Below the pieces are notes generated by a model. It searched no databases, was not told the DNA's origin, and was given only the letters and a program-made list of their open reading frames with translations. Source: Andrena cerasifolii (Eukaryota; Arthropoda; Insecta; Hymenoptera; Andrenidae). Taken from it: 64,000 nucleotides of DNA. Both the position numbers and the translations under genes were made by a program. Below are positions 35,766-48,907 of the stretch, one piece after another. The stretch is taken from the NCBI RefSeq assembly GCF_050908995.1, contig NC_135121.1:15748001-15812000 (forward strand). Direction: 5' to 3'. Each line of letters begins with the position of its first letter. Positions within the stretch are counted from its first letter, which is position 1.

Positions 35766-36179
35766 CCACTAGTCCGCAGATGATTCGCAAAGTTCGCCAT
35801 AACATTAGGCACCGATTATCAAGCAATACTTAACGATTCTCGTAAAGTCGGTTGAAGTAGAGGCATAATTATATTAACACTCGCTAGGCGACCAAGTTCT
35901 ATAAGACTGTAATAATACCTGCTTCAGGTTCGGATCGTTATCTAACAAGTCTAACGTATTGCGAAACGCAAAATCATGCGTCCATCGGCAGACTCTGTCC
36001 TGTAATTAGCAACTGGACGTAAGGTCGCCGCGATAAAATCTTTAAGGACTGATACTAATTACCAGGCATACCATCTATACTTTATTTTTCAAAAGAGAAA
36101 AGAGGAATGGTAGTAATCGACAGTGCAAGCATGCAGTCGTATAATCCATTCTTATTTTCTTTATTCTCCCTATAAATAG

Positions 36180-36808
36180 TAGGGTTTATACAAAAACCGA
36201 CTTCTGAAAAAAAACGGTTTTTGAATTCCACTATTCCCAAAAAGCCGATTAAACCGGTTTTCGAATTAAAAAAAATATATAATTAAAATAGAAAATATAT
36301 ATTTGTAAATATTTAAAAAATTGCAGTTTTTTAATATTTATGGATTTAAAAAAATATAACAAAGTAAAATATACTTTATCTATACAAAACCAAATAAAGA
36401 AAAAAAAAACCGTACAAATCTCTACAATTTTTTAGTTAATTTAATATTTACGGAGCTAAAAAAATATAACACCGTAAAATACACTGCATACAAAACCAAA
36501 TGAAAAGAACCTAAAGTACCTAAAATCCGTGCAAAATATAAATTACAAATCTCTATTTCATTTAGTAATTTTCTTCTAAGATTATGGACTCATGAAGATT
36601 AGTTTTACAGTAAACTGTTGCCTACTACGATATGCTTGTGTCCGAGGCGATTTCAAGTCAAAATGTTAACGCTTTAAATTAAATAATTAATTCATTTTTA
36701 CATATTAATTCTAGTATATAAAACCGTTTTTTTTTTTAAATTCAAAGCCCGGTTTTCGAATTTTACAAATTTATAAACAAAACGATTTTTAAACACCGAC
36801 AAACTCTA
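36180..36808. mobile_element. AT-rich hAT-like inverted-repeat element, 629 bp
   Basis: The left end TAGGGTTTATAC and right end (reverse complement) TAGAGTTTGTCG are similar inverted termini, 8 of 12 matching. The immediate flanks ATAAATAG (36172-36179) and ACAAATAG (36809-36816) match at 7 of 8 positions, as expected for the 8-bp target duplication of hAT elements. The interior is highly AT-rich, with two related internal stretches around AAAATATAACA-AGTAAAATA (36352 and 36461) and several ACCGGTTTTCGAATT words. No coding sequence. The weak TIR identity makes the superfamily call tentative. Confidence 0.45.
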
Positions 36809-36816
36809 ACAAATAG

Positions 36817-39800
36817 TGAGAATTCTCATGGCACCATTGAAGCTGCATCTATCCTTCTCAAAAAGCAGTTTCCTTTCTCTAATCTACAGCCTCATCCTTA
36901 AAAATATTTTATTCTGCGTCTACGAGCTTCAAGAAGTCACGATGTAAAACGGAGCCTTTAAAATGTTAGTTTACTTCCCCTACTTCGTCCCTCATTACGT
37001 CGAATACATTACGAATTACTGCCTGTGTGCGTTTTACGTCTCATGCGTTTTTTTTATCAAATCGGTAGGATATTTACTGAAAACGCCTAAGACCGCCTCT
37101 AAGCCCGTGATTTCCCGCTTTGATCACTGAAGTACGGGTTTTTTAATTATCAGGCGTTCTGCTTCTTCCCCCCACCCCCGTTACCCCGCTGTCTAATCAT
37201 CTCGTCACTAAGGCGTTTCAGCCGCCCCAGCTCTCGAAAATCGTGCGGCAGATTCGAGGGCCTCGATCCCTGTTATGACGATAAAAATAAAAAAAAAGGG
37301 AGGGTGAGTGTAAAAGCGGTCCCGTCTGTTCTTGGTATCGGCAAAAGCGATTATCACGCGTATATGTCTGACTCCGTTGTGTCTTCTTGTCGGCGCAAGG
37401 AGTAGCTGCCGCATCAAGCGGCCGATTATTTTGGCAGCTACAGGTCAGACAAAATCAACCGGTCGCTTGGAACCACTGTGCTGTCAGAGAAAATACAAGG
37501 ACATCTTTTTTTCTTTTAACTTGTCTGCCACAAGTTTTGGACTGTTCAAATTCGGAATTATTCTTTGGCTCTTTAAAGTTTCGACCACTGCATCTTATAA
37601 ATAGCGTAGAGATCTTTCGAAGGTCCACTTTTGTTGCTGGCAAATGTGAAATAACATCGAGATCTTAGGCGCTCACGCAATTATAGATCGAAAGTGGGAA
37701 CTCACGCATGCGCGAGGACAGCAGGTAATGAAAGGTGAACAAGACCTCTACCACGCGAATGGGGTGTACATATGCAACATCATTTTTGACTGTGTCAATA
37801 CTTGAGGGGATGAATCTGGAGCTGAAATCAAGAGAGATTGCAAGAGTCGCTGCAAAATACGTATGTTATTCGAATAATTTCGAAATTATTTTGTATATTT
37901 TATTACAAACTAAGAATATTACTAAGCAATTTGAAATATTCTCAGACACAACAATCTAATGAATCTAAGACAGAAAATCGAGGAGAACATACTTTTCCTA
38001 CCCCTCTAAAAATAAAGCCTAAAGAACCACATTATTCGTGTTCTATTTCCTTGTGATTTTCTCCTGCAAATTCACCGTCTTAAACACTGACGTGTAATTA
38101 AAAATCAGCCTGTACATACTGTCTTTCTATTTTGTAAACATATTCATTTTGTAAATGCATAAATTCAGACTCACAGACAGATTATCTCTAGTATATCGTT
38201 CTGGCTGTAATTTACAGTTGTGGAAGTGATCTTGAGCGACCAATGGATTTTGTCTTAACTGTAGATCCTCTGCCAGGCAATTACTAAATATCTACCTGCG
38301 GTGAATCCTTTCTCGCCGACAAACCTGTCGGGTTATTTGTACGCGACCTATAATCCGTTGTCGAACATGGATACAGCCCATGTCGTGACATTTCGATGGA
38401 CGAGACGAATGGAAGCGAGCCTTAATTAAATACTACACTGTTATTATCTCGCGGTAGTATTAAAGCAGAGTGGCAAAGGTGCTGCGAAGTATATCGGAAA
38501 GAAAATTAAATTGCTTCTTCACTGAATTATTTTTAGAAAAATCGAACGAAACACGAACCTCTTAAAAAATTCCCCAGCCGTTTCTTCGTAACATTTTACA
38601 GACTGAATATAAAATATTGCAGGAGATTTATTGCCAAGAGGTTCAGACAGTTTCATATTATCTTAAAAGCGAAGGAAAACATTTCTTTTAAATTAGAGGA
38701 CAGAGATAAGAAGGTGGGCTGTGTACACTTACACTTAATCATTCCTAATTAATTCATGCATCCTTAAGTAGCCGAATGATTTAGGCGAATCATCACTGTA
38801 TTATCTTATACATTTGGTACTCGATTGGGAACCGGTTAGGCAAGTTACAGGCTTCTGGTGCAATTTAGAAATCACGAGGATATTGATGCTAACTACCGCC
38901 TAACGTATTTTCGAAGGGTTGATGTATTCAGAAATGCATCCCGTCGCGTGCGTGTCACAGCGGTGCAACGATAAAGGATTTAATTCAGGCTTCATTATGT
39001 CATCATTTACATCCTGTATTTACACGATGTAATTGCGTTAACGTGGTTATAAATGTCGAGGTCCCTTTAACTAGCGGCGTCCTCGGCGTGGACGGGAACA
39101 GAATTTTATTACCACACTCGTGGAATGCAGTCACAGTATTGCAGAAACTGTAATTACAGCGGTAGCGCAAAACGCGCAAAGGTAAGAAGCCGTGCTTATC
39201 TTGATGATAATAACACGTGGCACCCTCAGAATCACCGTATTTATAAGAAGTACACTGGAGGGGCAATATAATTAAACGTAATAAACATAAGTATAAGAAA
39301 ATTTAATAAACATCTACCACCTTCGAATTTTATTGATTTTGTGATCAAGCGTTAATATTCAGCCTCGACGATAAGATTGACGCCTTCCTGATTTCCAATA
39401 ATTTGAAAAATTAAACTCCTTTAAAACAGATATTCCCTATCATATTTTAAATCTGTGGGAACGTGGCTTTAAGACAAACTGGACAGCTGTTCAGTTGCGA
39501 CGATGAACGGCGAGTGCAGGGACATTACCAAGTAATTGCAGCTGCCACAAAAGAAAATGGAAAAAGTCCTGCATTTTTAATCAATTTTGCCCCCGCAAGA
39601 AAATTCATAGTTTTTGTCCGAATCTTTTCTTCCCATGTCTCCAAACCAGACACGTTGCATTCTGAGAATAATGTTTCCTTTTTGCAGATGAAAAATAATT
39701 CAGAGTGCCCCCGTCGAAGATTTCGTTTCACACACCTTGCGTTCCATTTACAATCATTAGATTCATATTTCACCCACCTATCGATGTGAATCGAAGTGGT

Positions 39801-42035
39801 AGTTTGAAGTTCCTTATTTTGTGTTTATTATATATATGAGAAAAGAACAATCTCAATAAGGTATCCATTGCAAAAGCTCAGACTGGGATTCAGTAAGGAT
39901 GTTATTAGAATAAAGAAAGAGCAAAGGCCCATAGCTGCTGAAAGTTCACAGATGTGATAATCCATTGATTCAACAGAACACGTTTACGGGCCCTTTCATC
40001 CTCCGCACACATTCCCAGTCGACTCAACACTTATTTGCACGATTTTTTACGTCGCGGCTGTTCGCGCGTCGAATGGGTTCCGCACGAAACGCGGCGTGAG
40101 AGCATCGTGGCGCGCTTTTAACTCCCTTCTTTCTTTTAAATAAACAGTACACACCCCTGGTCCACCTTTCGTCCATTCCGCGTCCCGCTTTCTTTATTCC
40201 GCAGCCCTTTCAGCCCAGCCGCAGTGAATAATGGCCGGTTTACGCGTAAGAGGAGGCCTCACGCTGGGTGGACCAGGACGTCTTGCGGTTCTTTTTATTC
40301 GAAGAACACCAACTGCAGCCAACTGCGATATTGTTTTTAAGAGCAGCTGAGAGCGGCGCAGTCCGATATAACGGCTGCTAATATATGAACGCGACGGCAA
40401 GAAATTTCAGCGGACATATGAATACGTCAATAAATATACGCTCGAGGTCAAGCTAAACGCAGAAGTGGAATAACAAAGGGAAATGGGCTTCTGACTGCGG
40501 GTAGGTACTAAGTAGCGTTACGTAAAATCGTCCCTGAAGGTGTTCACGCGAGATTTAAGTCGATACGTGTAACAGTGGCTAATTAAAGTTTAATTAGAAG
40601 TTCATTAGGACCGACACAGGGTGCCAACTCTTGGGAAATTTATCGAACCCTCCTCAGACCTCTCGGTCTCGTAATGTCTACGAAATTACTCTCGAACGTG
40701 AGAGCAATTACTGCAATAAAGCTCTCGTTGTCGAATGGAGCCTTCTAATTAAAACAGATAGGTACCTGGCGGTGAGCCGTGTTTACGAATAAAACGAACT
40801 TCAGGTACTTCGGCAAAGACGATGCAATTGTCGTGCTTGCATATTTTTTGCTTGCTGGCTTCGTGGTCGTTCGATGTAACAATATTTCTCTGTCCCCTTT
40901 AAAATTCAGCCACCGCGGCTCTCTTCCCTGGCACTCTGCATCGGGCAGCATGAAGCTGACGATCGCGACACATTTATATACTCCATCAGCGTCTTCTGCG
41001 GCGCGCCATTCAAACGCGGCCCCCTCGATCCATCTTGCTTCATTAATTACTTTGGCTTTTTGCGCCCGGCCGCGGAATTCGAGCTGGCACTTCCACTTGG
41101 CGAAAATAATTCCCGCCCCCAACCCCGCGTCGTCGTCCCACGAGCGTCGACTGGTTTAATTGCCGCACACTCCAGGATCCCCGGCTACGAAATCTACTTC
41201 CTCGTTTCCCCGGTGGACACGAATGCGCCTCCCATTATACCCTAATGGCATAATAATCTGTATATCCCGCGATATGGTTTCCAATTTCAAGCGCTGATGC
41301 AGTCGGGACGCAGCGTGTATACGTATAACAGCTGGCTTCCTGGACTGCCGGTGAGTTACGATTGCCACCAAGTAGTAATGGCCACGTGGATGTTTCGGTG
41401 GGTGGAACTGTTCTACCTACTCCCCAAACTGGATTCCCCCGGCCCGGCGAAGATCGTTTCCCAATTCACCCGAGGAAAGTGTAATTCCGCATTTTCCCGC
41501 GGAGCACTTTCGAACGAGCGTCGCGATTAATGGGACACCCGTAATCGCTCGGTAACGAGGACTCGCGAAATCGCTCGTAACGTCGCGTTTTTTAAGTGAA
41601 CAAATTTTAACATCATACAAGTTACTTCTGTGATGGTTACTTCATTCGTGGCTGGATTCGCGAGATAAAGGGAATTGGGAGACTGGGTTTTGGGAGATAT
41701 ACCTACGTTCTGTGGGTGCAACATTGATTTAAGAAAGATGGAAAAGATGTTTCAGGACTATGAACTGCGAGCCACAGAAGCGTCTCGTGTGAAAAGATCC
41801 TTAGTGAAACTTTATAGTACAATATCTATGCAGCGTGTATGCAAAATCGAAGATATATAGTTAATTCTTAAAAGAGGGAGCAGATTTTTGCCCAAGTCAC
41901 ATTTTGCTACCTACGTACTATAAAGATTATGCCTCTGAATAAGCATCCGCAGTCTAAGTACTTAGTAATAAGTATCTTAGAATTTACAATGCAATTTTCT
42001 TATCACTAACATTATAATACGTAAAAAAGTGAAAT
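36817..42035. other. Long non-coding stretch
   Basis: No gene recognised. A GC-rich interval at about 40.0-41.6 kb has opposite-strand overlapping frames of up to 126 codons (40779-41159 plus, 40745-41122 minus) with no domain. The remainder is AT-richer with short frames. No tRNA, array or terminal repeat was noticed. Confidence 0.4.
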
Positions 42036-42638
42036 TCAGACTTCAAAGGGGCACTAAATAGAATAAAATAATCTTTTTTTAAGTCGGTGCCAAAATAATA
42101 AAAAAATTAAATCGACGGCGCGTGACGTGCCACTAAATTTTTGCGCCCTCTAATTCCCGAACGTTAGTGTGCTAATGAACTATAATTGATAAAGGTTTAG
42201 AAATTTATTTAATTTTATTTCTATTTTGGCACCGACTTAAAAAAAATTATTTATTCTTTTTAGCACACCTTCGAAGTCAGTTTTTGCTTTTTTTAAAAAG
42301 TTTATTATTTTTTAATTTTTAGTTACCTTCGTTCGAAGTCAGTTAATAAACATTTATTACCAATTGGGGAACATGCTCCATATAACAACGAAAGAATCAT
42401 TCAAATCGGTCCACGCGTTACAAAGTTATGCGCGAACATATATTAAAACTGTAATTCCAGATAATTCTAGAGTATCCAGATAATAATAAAAAAATAATAA
42501 TATCGTTCCACCGGCTCTTCGTACGCTTTCAAATAAAACAAGAATCATCGAAATCGGTGCACATATGCGAAAGTTATACGTGAACATACATATGTACATA
42601 CGTAATGAAATATAGGTACGTGAAAAGTTGTCAGTTAA
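42036..42638 (+). mobile_element. Fold-back element B (AACCGACTTC family)
   Basis: Alignable with element A (9918-10488) in the same orientation over almost its whole length. Shared features are the arm core GGCACTAAATAGAATAAAAT, the loop side GGTTTAGAAAT, the right arm ending CACCTTCGAAGTCAG, then TTACCTTCGTTCGAAGTCAG, CAATTGGGGAACA, CCACCGGCTCTTCGTACGCT and AAATCGGTGCACATATG. Arms are about 42038-42113 and 42201-42280, with a loop of about 87 bp that is longer than in A. The right end is decayed (GTCAGTTAAAA). No coding sequence. Confidence 0.75.
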
Positions 42639-45600
42639 AAATGAAAAATTTCATCCTGACAGATTACTTTCGGTATCCCCGAATGTGTTGATAGTATTCA
42701 CCTTTCCTTAGAAAATATGAATCTCCTAACCCCTCCAACAAGGATGCAAAATATCCAAATCTATCTAACAATTAAGTAGCAATAACTTGTATAAATCAAC
42801 TACTAAAGAATTTCTGCCTATACCGTTGTCGACTGCAAAGCTGATTAAAACTCCTCCTAATACTTAGTATTTAAACGATTTTTTGTAATAACACTACACA
42901 TTCGTCGACTTGCAAACGGAACCCCCTTCACAGTAAACTATCGCGCAAACGTTCACACCCTTTCCTGTTGAACTAAAGAATGCCGAGAATTTACAGTTTC
43001 ATCCATTCCTTTGACACGACATTAACGACGCTGGAAATATCCCATGGTGGCATAAGCGGCCGCCTGTTTTTCGAGGGGTGCCTCGCTAATGAGATGTCCA
43101 AACGGGACCCTATGTTGCGGCTGATCGTGAACACCTCCGCAGCTCGTAAACGTCCCGCAGTTTTACGCAGCGGAGCGTGACAGCGTCGGCCGTCATGGCG
43201 AATTTGCAACAAATCGAAGCTGCGCGAGCTCACCTGTGTGCGTGTTTCACCAACTGGAAGGCTCCTTCAATAATGCATGCGCGCTGGTTGCATGTATGAA
43301 GCGTGTAACGTCCGACACGACCAGCACTGTTTTATCTTTTAATAGCGTGTTCGTGATAACGCCGTGGGATGTAGATAGGCGATAATGTACGTTCATGCAA
43401 ATATTATTCTTCTTACCGATGTTTCAAGATTCAGAGTGTTTTTGCTGCCGCAGGGCGCTGAAGAAAGGTCTGAAGCCTGCGGGACTTACGGGGCGATAGT
43501 GCCCCTGAAAGTGAGTGGAGAATGTTCAGTAGGCATTGGTCGGAGAGTTAATGGTTTTATAAGTAGGTACAAGTGGTTTTCTGTTTGGTAACGCCAGCGA
43601 TTTGCTTGTTTCTATAATCTATAATGTGAATGTCCAATGTTCTGCAGATTTAAGAGGTTACTCGTCATAAAGAAGGTGTAAACAAATTTGTTTGTGAAGA
43701 AAATTGGCAGAGTAATTGATTAATTCCTTAATAATAAATTAACCAACTCGAAAACTATTTAAGAAAGATATTTCAAGATGTTTAACTATTAATAGTTTGT
43801 GATTAAATACAATGCTCTAAGTGTCCGTACCTCTGCTCACGAAAAAATAGCGATGTACGTATTTCTATTCACCATTTGTACCAATTTCTGCTCCTGTCTT
43901 CGCAGGGTTAATAATAAGAAAAATATGAAATGAACAGAAATGGGGACATTTACCTTAGCTATGTAGCGTGTTATGTGGAAAATGAACAAGCGTCGTACAA
44001 CGTTGTTATTCTATGTTTACAAAAGTGCCCCACATCTTCTTCTTCCACTCTCAAAAGGTTTCACTTATCTGAGAATTTTTGTATTTCTGAAATATTGGAC
44101 TTATCTATGAGAATATCTTGAAAACGCAGAATATTTTTCCCTGATAAGTGTGCCTATAGAAACGCCCCGTCGTTGAATCCAAAATGCTGTTCAAACGACA
44201 AGTGTCAAACCAGAAACTTTGGAAAAACTTAGCAATTCTGTGATAAAACAATGCGTAGCATGCGTGGAACATATTTTACAGACGTCAGAATAATAATATG
44301 GTAACATGCTTGCTTATTTTCATATTGCAGACGATGAATGGCTGCAAACTAGCCACGAAAGGTTGCCCTGCCAAACCGCAAATCGTTTGCATAGGTATAA
44401 CTGATGTGGGTGAAATTTTCCATTCATGTTTACTAATAATTTTTCGTCCGGGGATACGGTACAAATTGAATTCAGCGGAATTCATCGTGGCAGTATTTCC
44501 ACTGGAATTTTAACGGCCGCCGAAATGTACAATTCCGCTCTTTTTTGCGCTTATACCTACCGATACACCGCCGGTTAACAAGGAAACCGTCACAGCTTTC
44601 GACTCTCGATTGCCGCCCGGACCGACGCGAATTGACACGAGTACGGAAAATAATTAAACGCACGTTTCGCTTTTCTCGCGTCCGCGGTGTAGGAAAAAAC
44701 ACGCTGAAACGGACGAATTCACCGAATTTTCGTTCGTTACTGGGTGATTCGACACGACACGGTGATCTGTGAACACCGTTTCACAGCACTGAAACACCCG
44801 TTTACCGGCTATATATAGACAGTAAATTATTTTTAATTCCAGAGCAAACTCGTAAAGGAGAGCAGCGTGTATTCCTTCGTGAATTAAAATCACACCATCG
44901 AGTGTCACTTTTATTACACCCCAGCGCAATTTGCGCTATCAATACTTCATTCAGTCTGCATAATTGAGCCTGCCAAATACCAATGCGATCAAATTTTTAA
45001 CGAATTGGTACACTTCAATGTCGATGGAAGGAACGTTTGTATAATGGGATGTCGATCTAGCGAGACGTTAATGATACGAGCACAATAAAAGCAGTAATAA
45101 ACGAAAAATACCACATTATTGTGTATACACTTTGCGCAGGATTGATATCCCATCTTTGGCAATGGAAAGAGGATAAGTGCTTAAGGCTTCAGGCGTTCTT
45201 CTTTGAATCAAACAAACTCCGCTAGTTGCTCTAACGATTCTACACGTTTTCAAACAGCAAAGCCCGATAAATTATTCATGAACCTCACTAATAATAAATA
45301 ATAAAGACAAAACAGAAGTTGCCAGAGAATTGACATTTAAAAGCAACGGGAAAGTGTGAACTCACAACCGAAGAAATGCTTAATGCATCAACAGATGCAT
45401 CGTGAACGTGGCAAATTGCTTTCCGTGTATAAAAGCGATAAATGGATTACGATAACGGGCAAACGGAGTTGTAATTAAATAAGACGATTAATCACGATGA
45501 GAACTAACTGCGCGGATCCTCGCGCGCTCACTTATCTCTGGGTTGTCGAAGAAACACAGGGCACGATCATTCACGGGGGCAGGGAAACGAATGTTGCTCG

Positions 45601-46125
45601 TCCGTCGCGTTAATCGTCCCTCTTTGTTAATGAATTATTACCGTGCACCTACACAGTGTAGCCGAGCAGCAATACGACAGTCAGTCAGTCAAGTTAATCG
45701 CGACGTTGACGATGAGCGAGTGGCTAAGCGCGACGTAGAAATTTTTACGTCCCCTTCCTGGCGCAGACGTTAACCCCGACGTGCGATTTCTATCATTTTA
45801 AATGGCATTTTGCGCGGAAGAAGCGTGGGAACACGCGTACACGCTCAGCGAGCTGGACAACGGGCTCCTCGCGATCAACGGAAATATATTATCGGGCCCC
45901 TTCGTTTAATTCGTGTCAATAAAAGCGCCATTCTCATTCAACATTTGCCTTTTTACATGTTGCCGGTAGATACGAAGCAAATATCGAGGGATATTGCGAA
46001 AATCGCGAAATATGCTTTGGATACAAAATTGGCGCAAGAATAATACGGGAATGTAGACGCAGGTAAAGTTCAATGGAATTGATTTCGCAAGAGATTTGAA
46101 TTATACAAAATAAATTCGAAAACAG
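42639..46125. other. Non-coding DNA, nothing recognised
   Basis: Alternating AT-rich and moderately GC-rich sequence (GC-richer near 43.0-43.3, 44.5-44.8 and 45.5-45.9 kb). Frames of up to 91 codons lie on both strands without known motifs. A short (CAGT)n run lies at about 45679-45692. Confidence 0.4.
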
Positions 46126-46230
46126 CAAAGTGATGACTTAAACCCCTTTTAATTTCACGTGGACTACGTCATAGGTATTTTAATTTCATTCGCATCCCTT
46201 GACATCAAGCGCAAAAAGTAGGCACTAACA
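46126..46230 (+). repeat. Dispersed repeat family P, copy 3
   Basis: It contains GTGATGACTTAAACCCC, TTAATTTCACGTGGACTACG, TTTTAATTTCATT and ACATCAAGCGCAAAAAGTAG. These are the same blocks and order as copy 1 at 677-790. The end part after AAAAAGT is diverged. Confidence 0.7.
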
Positions 46231-47019
46231 CCAAGCACACCCTATTTCTTTGACAACGCATATACAATATCGTGTATCTAAATAGCTATAATATATGTTT
46301 GAATCAAAAGATTTATACAACTCCGTGAACTAAGTACAAATGAATGCACAGGCTCTCAAAACTTTACCCTTATTCTTACTAATTGAATACAAGCGTAATT
46401 GAAAAATTAATTATAACATTTACACAGTCAATGAAATATTCAGAACCAGCCTCGACGAAGCTGGCATTATATTCGCACATACTCGTGTGTAAAGGATCCT
46501 AACCGCCGGGAATAATGCCATTCGCGAAAACGACTATATTCCCAATTGTCGAGGGAAGTTGCAACGGAGACGAGACCGTTCGGTAAAACTACGCCGCTCT
46601 ATCTTATCACCCGCGCCCAAAACTTGTACGTTCATGCTTTCCACTTACCGAAACGTGATGAGAAATCGAGATGGGAGGTGCTGGCGGTGAGTTCCGGAGC
46701 TGCCTCCCGCGCTGGGGACGTTTCTTGCGCCGGAGACAGTTCACCTGGCCCGAAGCGTTCAGGCGACACCTGCGCTCGATCCTCGTGTTTGCGATGTGTT
46801 CGCGGTTATGACATCATTTATTCCTGGAACGCGGAATTTGTATGCTTGTAAGGACTGCGCCTTCCACGCTCTTGCAACTGGTATCATTCACGGGGATCTA
46901 CTTTCTGAACAGAGAATTAAGAGGGGTGGGGGTGGGGGCTTCTTCCAGATTTTTCAGGAATGAAGAAAAAACAGCATACGAGATTGTTCTCTAAGGAGGC
47001 GAAATAACGCTCTCATACC

Positions 47020-47060
47020 GTAAACTGGGGGAGCATTGGCAGTACGGGGTAACATTGGCA
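47020..47060 (+). mobile_element. Orphan transposon-end-like sequence
   Basis: It reads AAACTGGGGGAGCATTGGC, then AGTACGGGGTAACATTGGCA, a doubled ACATTGG-type motif reminiscent of the terminal regions of some pogo/Tigger-like elements in insects. I found no matching inverted copy downstream within the next kilobase. It may be the left stub of a deleted element or a coincidence. Confidence 0.25.
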
Positions 47061-47332
47061 TCTACTTAATATCTATTAAAAAGGAAAAGGAAACAAATTT
47101 TATACATTTGCACACTTGTATTACCAGCACAAACGATGCAATGTTATAATAGGATACCTAAAACAAATTTAAAAATATTAATTAAAAAAATAATAAAATA
47201 AGAAAAATAAAAAATAAAGTACATTGAACATAAAAAGAAAGAAATTTAACTGTTAATGTAAGTTCAGATGTGATAAAACTTTAACTTTTTAGTGCTATTT
47301 ATATATGATGTAGCGACTATGAATAACGGCCC

Positions 47333-47609
47333 TAGTGATCCTCCAGGGAGTGATCGGCAAAACCGCAGCCATTTTGGGGCAAAACCGGAAATAAATATAG
47401 CCTAAACGTTTATCTATCTCTTTCTATCAGTATTTCTCCCTCTCATTCTGGCAGTATTTACTATATTTCTGTCTCTTTGCATCAGTATTTCTTTCTCCTT
47501 CTTTTTTTTTTACAGTTTCTTGCTCTGTCTACTTCCGCTTTTGCTCCAAATCGCGGCAACCAATCAGCGACGATACACGTTGTTCCGATTACTGCCTAGA
47601 GGATCACCA
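47333..47609. mobile_element. Small inverted-repeat element (MITE-like), 277 bp
   Basis: The left end is TAGTGATCCTCCAGGGAGTG followed by ATCGG (47333-47357). The right end in reverse complement is TGGTGATCCTCTAGGCAGTA followed by ATCGG. They match at 21 of 25 positions, and farther in TTTGGGGCAAAACCGGAA pairs with TTTGGAGCAAAAGCGGAA. The centre is pyrimidine-rich with three spaced CAGTATTT words. No coding sequence; the target-site duplication is unclear, so superfamily is unassigned. Confidence 0.65.
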
Positions 47610-48789
47610 TTCGAACCGTAACAAAAATGAACTGGCACCATTAACGTAGTACTACATATACAGAAATTGAAGTTCCTTTATAAACATTTATTAATAAACA
47701 TATTTCTTCACTTTCAAAAGTATACAGTTTCTTTGCGCTCGATTAATGTCTGCCTTGGAACAAATTTAGTGGCGCTTAAAGTTACGTACTACCTTCGTCG
47801 ATTTATCAGGATTATCGATACTTTAAGGATATAAAGACAATTTTATGGCCGTCGATACTTCGCCCATTATTTATGGGTAATCGATTGTAACATCTGTAAT
47901 TCATAGCTCTGGCGTGGAGTATATCAATATTTATCTTATCGAAACGCTTTGTTGAAATATTCTGTCCCTACATTCTTACAGGTTTATTAAACGACGCGTC
48001 GTGAATAATGCTGCTCGTGCTTTACGGCAGCGATTTTTCAAAAAAAGATAGAATAATTCAGTGAATTAGGGGTCACCATGCCAACGAGTGTTGGATTTTC
48101 GCCAAATTTTTATCACGTGACTTACAGTAAAATTATATTATTTACAAACACAGTTTTTTAGAAATTCTAACTATGAGAGAACAAAATAAACTCAAATCAA
48201 TGTCAAATTGGTGAACATGAAATTAATTAAGCTTTATACCAGATGGAACGTGACTTTTGCTGCAAATAGAAAGGAAAATGTAGGTTTCTTAAGAATCCTA
48301 AGTGCACGTATAAAATTATTATTTGTTCGAGGAATTTTCGGGGGATTCGGCAATTTTCTCCCCAATGTATTCGTATTGTGCCGTTTTTACTAGTATAGTA
48401 GGCAGATTAAATACCCGAATAATCACGAAATTTTGTACTTCTACCTTCCGATCGAACAGAATTACCCTTTTCAACCCTTTTAACTGTTGGGTCGATTCCA
48501 CTTATCGTGAATCGGGCTGACCTACCCTATTACGTTCCGTGATAATCGATGGTGATGTTATTTCAGAGACGATAGGCACCTTAAAGTACGATAGTTTCGT
48601 ATAACCACCCTCGATTTATGATTTCGCTTGGTCTTTTTTTATTGTTGGAGCGAAGTAACATTGATCTGCGTCTCGAGTAGATAGCATGTGCTTTTTATTT
48701 ATTAACTTAACTATCCTATAAATACAGTGTTCACGTGGTAATATCAATTTATAAATCGACATGATATTTAACCTGTGAAGATGGCGCAC

Positions 48790-48905
48790 TTGTTATCCCA
48801 CATTAAATCGATCACTTTTTGCACTCGTTGGGAATTCTGATGAAATTGAAATATGTTGTAGTCCGTGTAGCCCAAGTGAAATTAGGCGGAGGCTAGTCAC
48901 CGTTT
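48790..48905 (-). repeat. Dispersed repeat family P, copy 4
   Basis: In reverse complement it reads TAATTTCACTTGGGCTACAC, GGACTACAACATATTTCAA, TTTCATCAGAATTCCC, GAGTGCAAAAAGTGATCGAT and TTAATGTGGG, matching the family order with a small insertion between TTTCAC and GGACTAC. It abuts fold-back element C, which begins at 48908. Confidence 0.7.
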
Positions 48906-48907
48906 TT

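Noticed and set aside
46546..46851. Possible exon ending at a GGCGGTGAGT donor-like site (about 46683-46692)
   Set aside because: A single donor-like match is common by chance. No acceptor, partner exon or recognisable protein was found.
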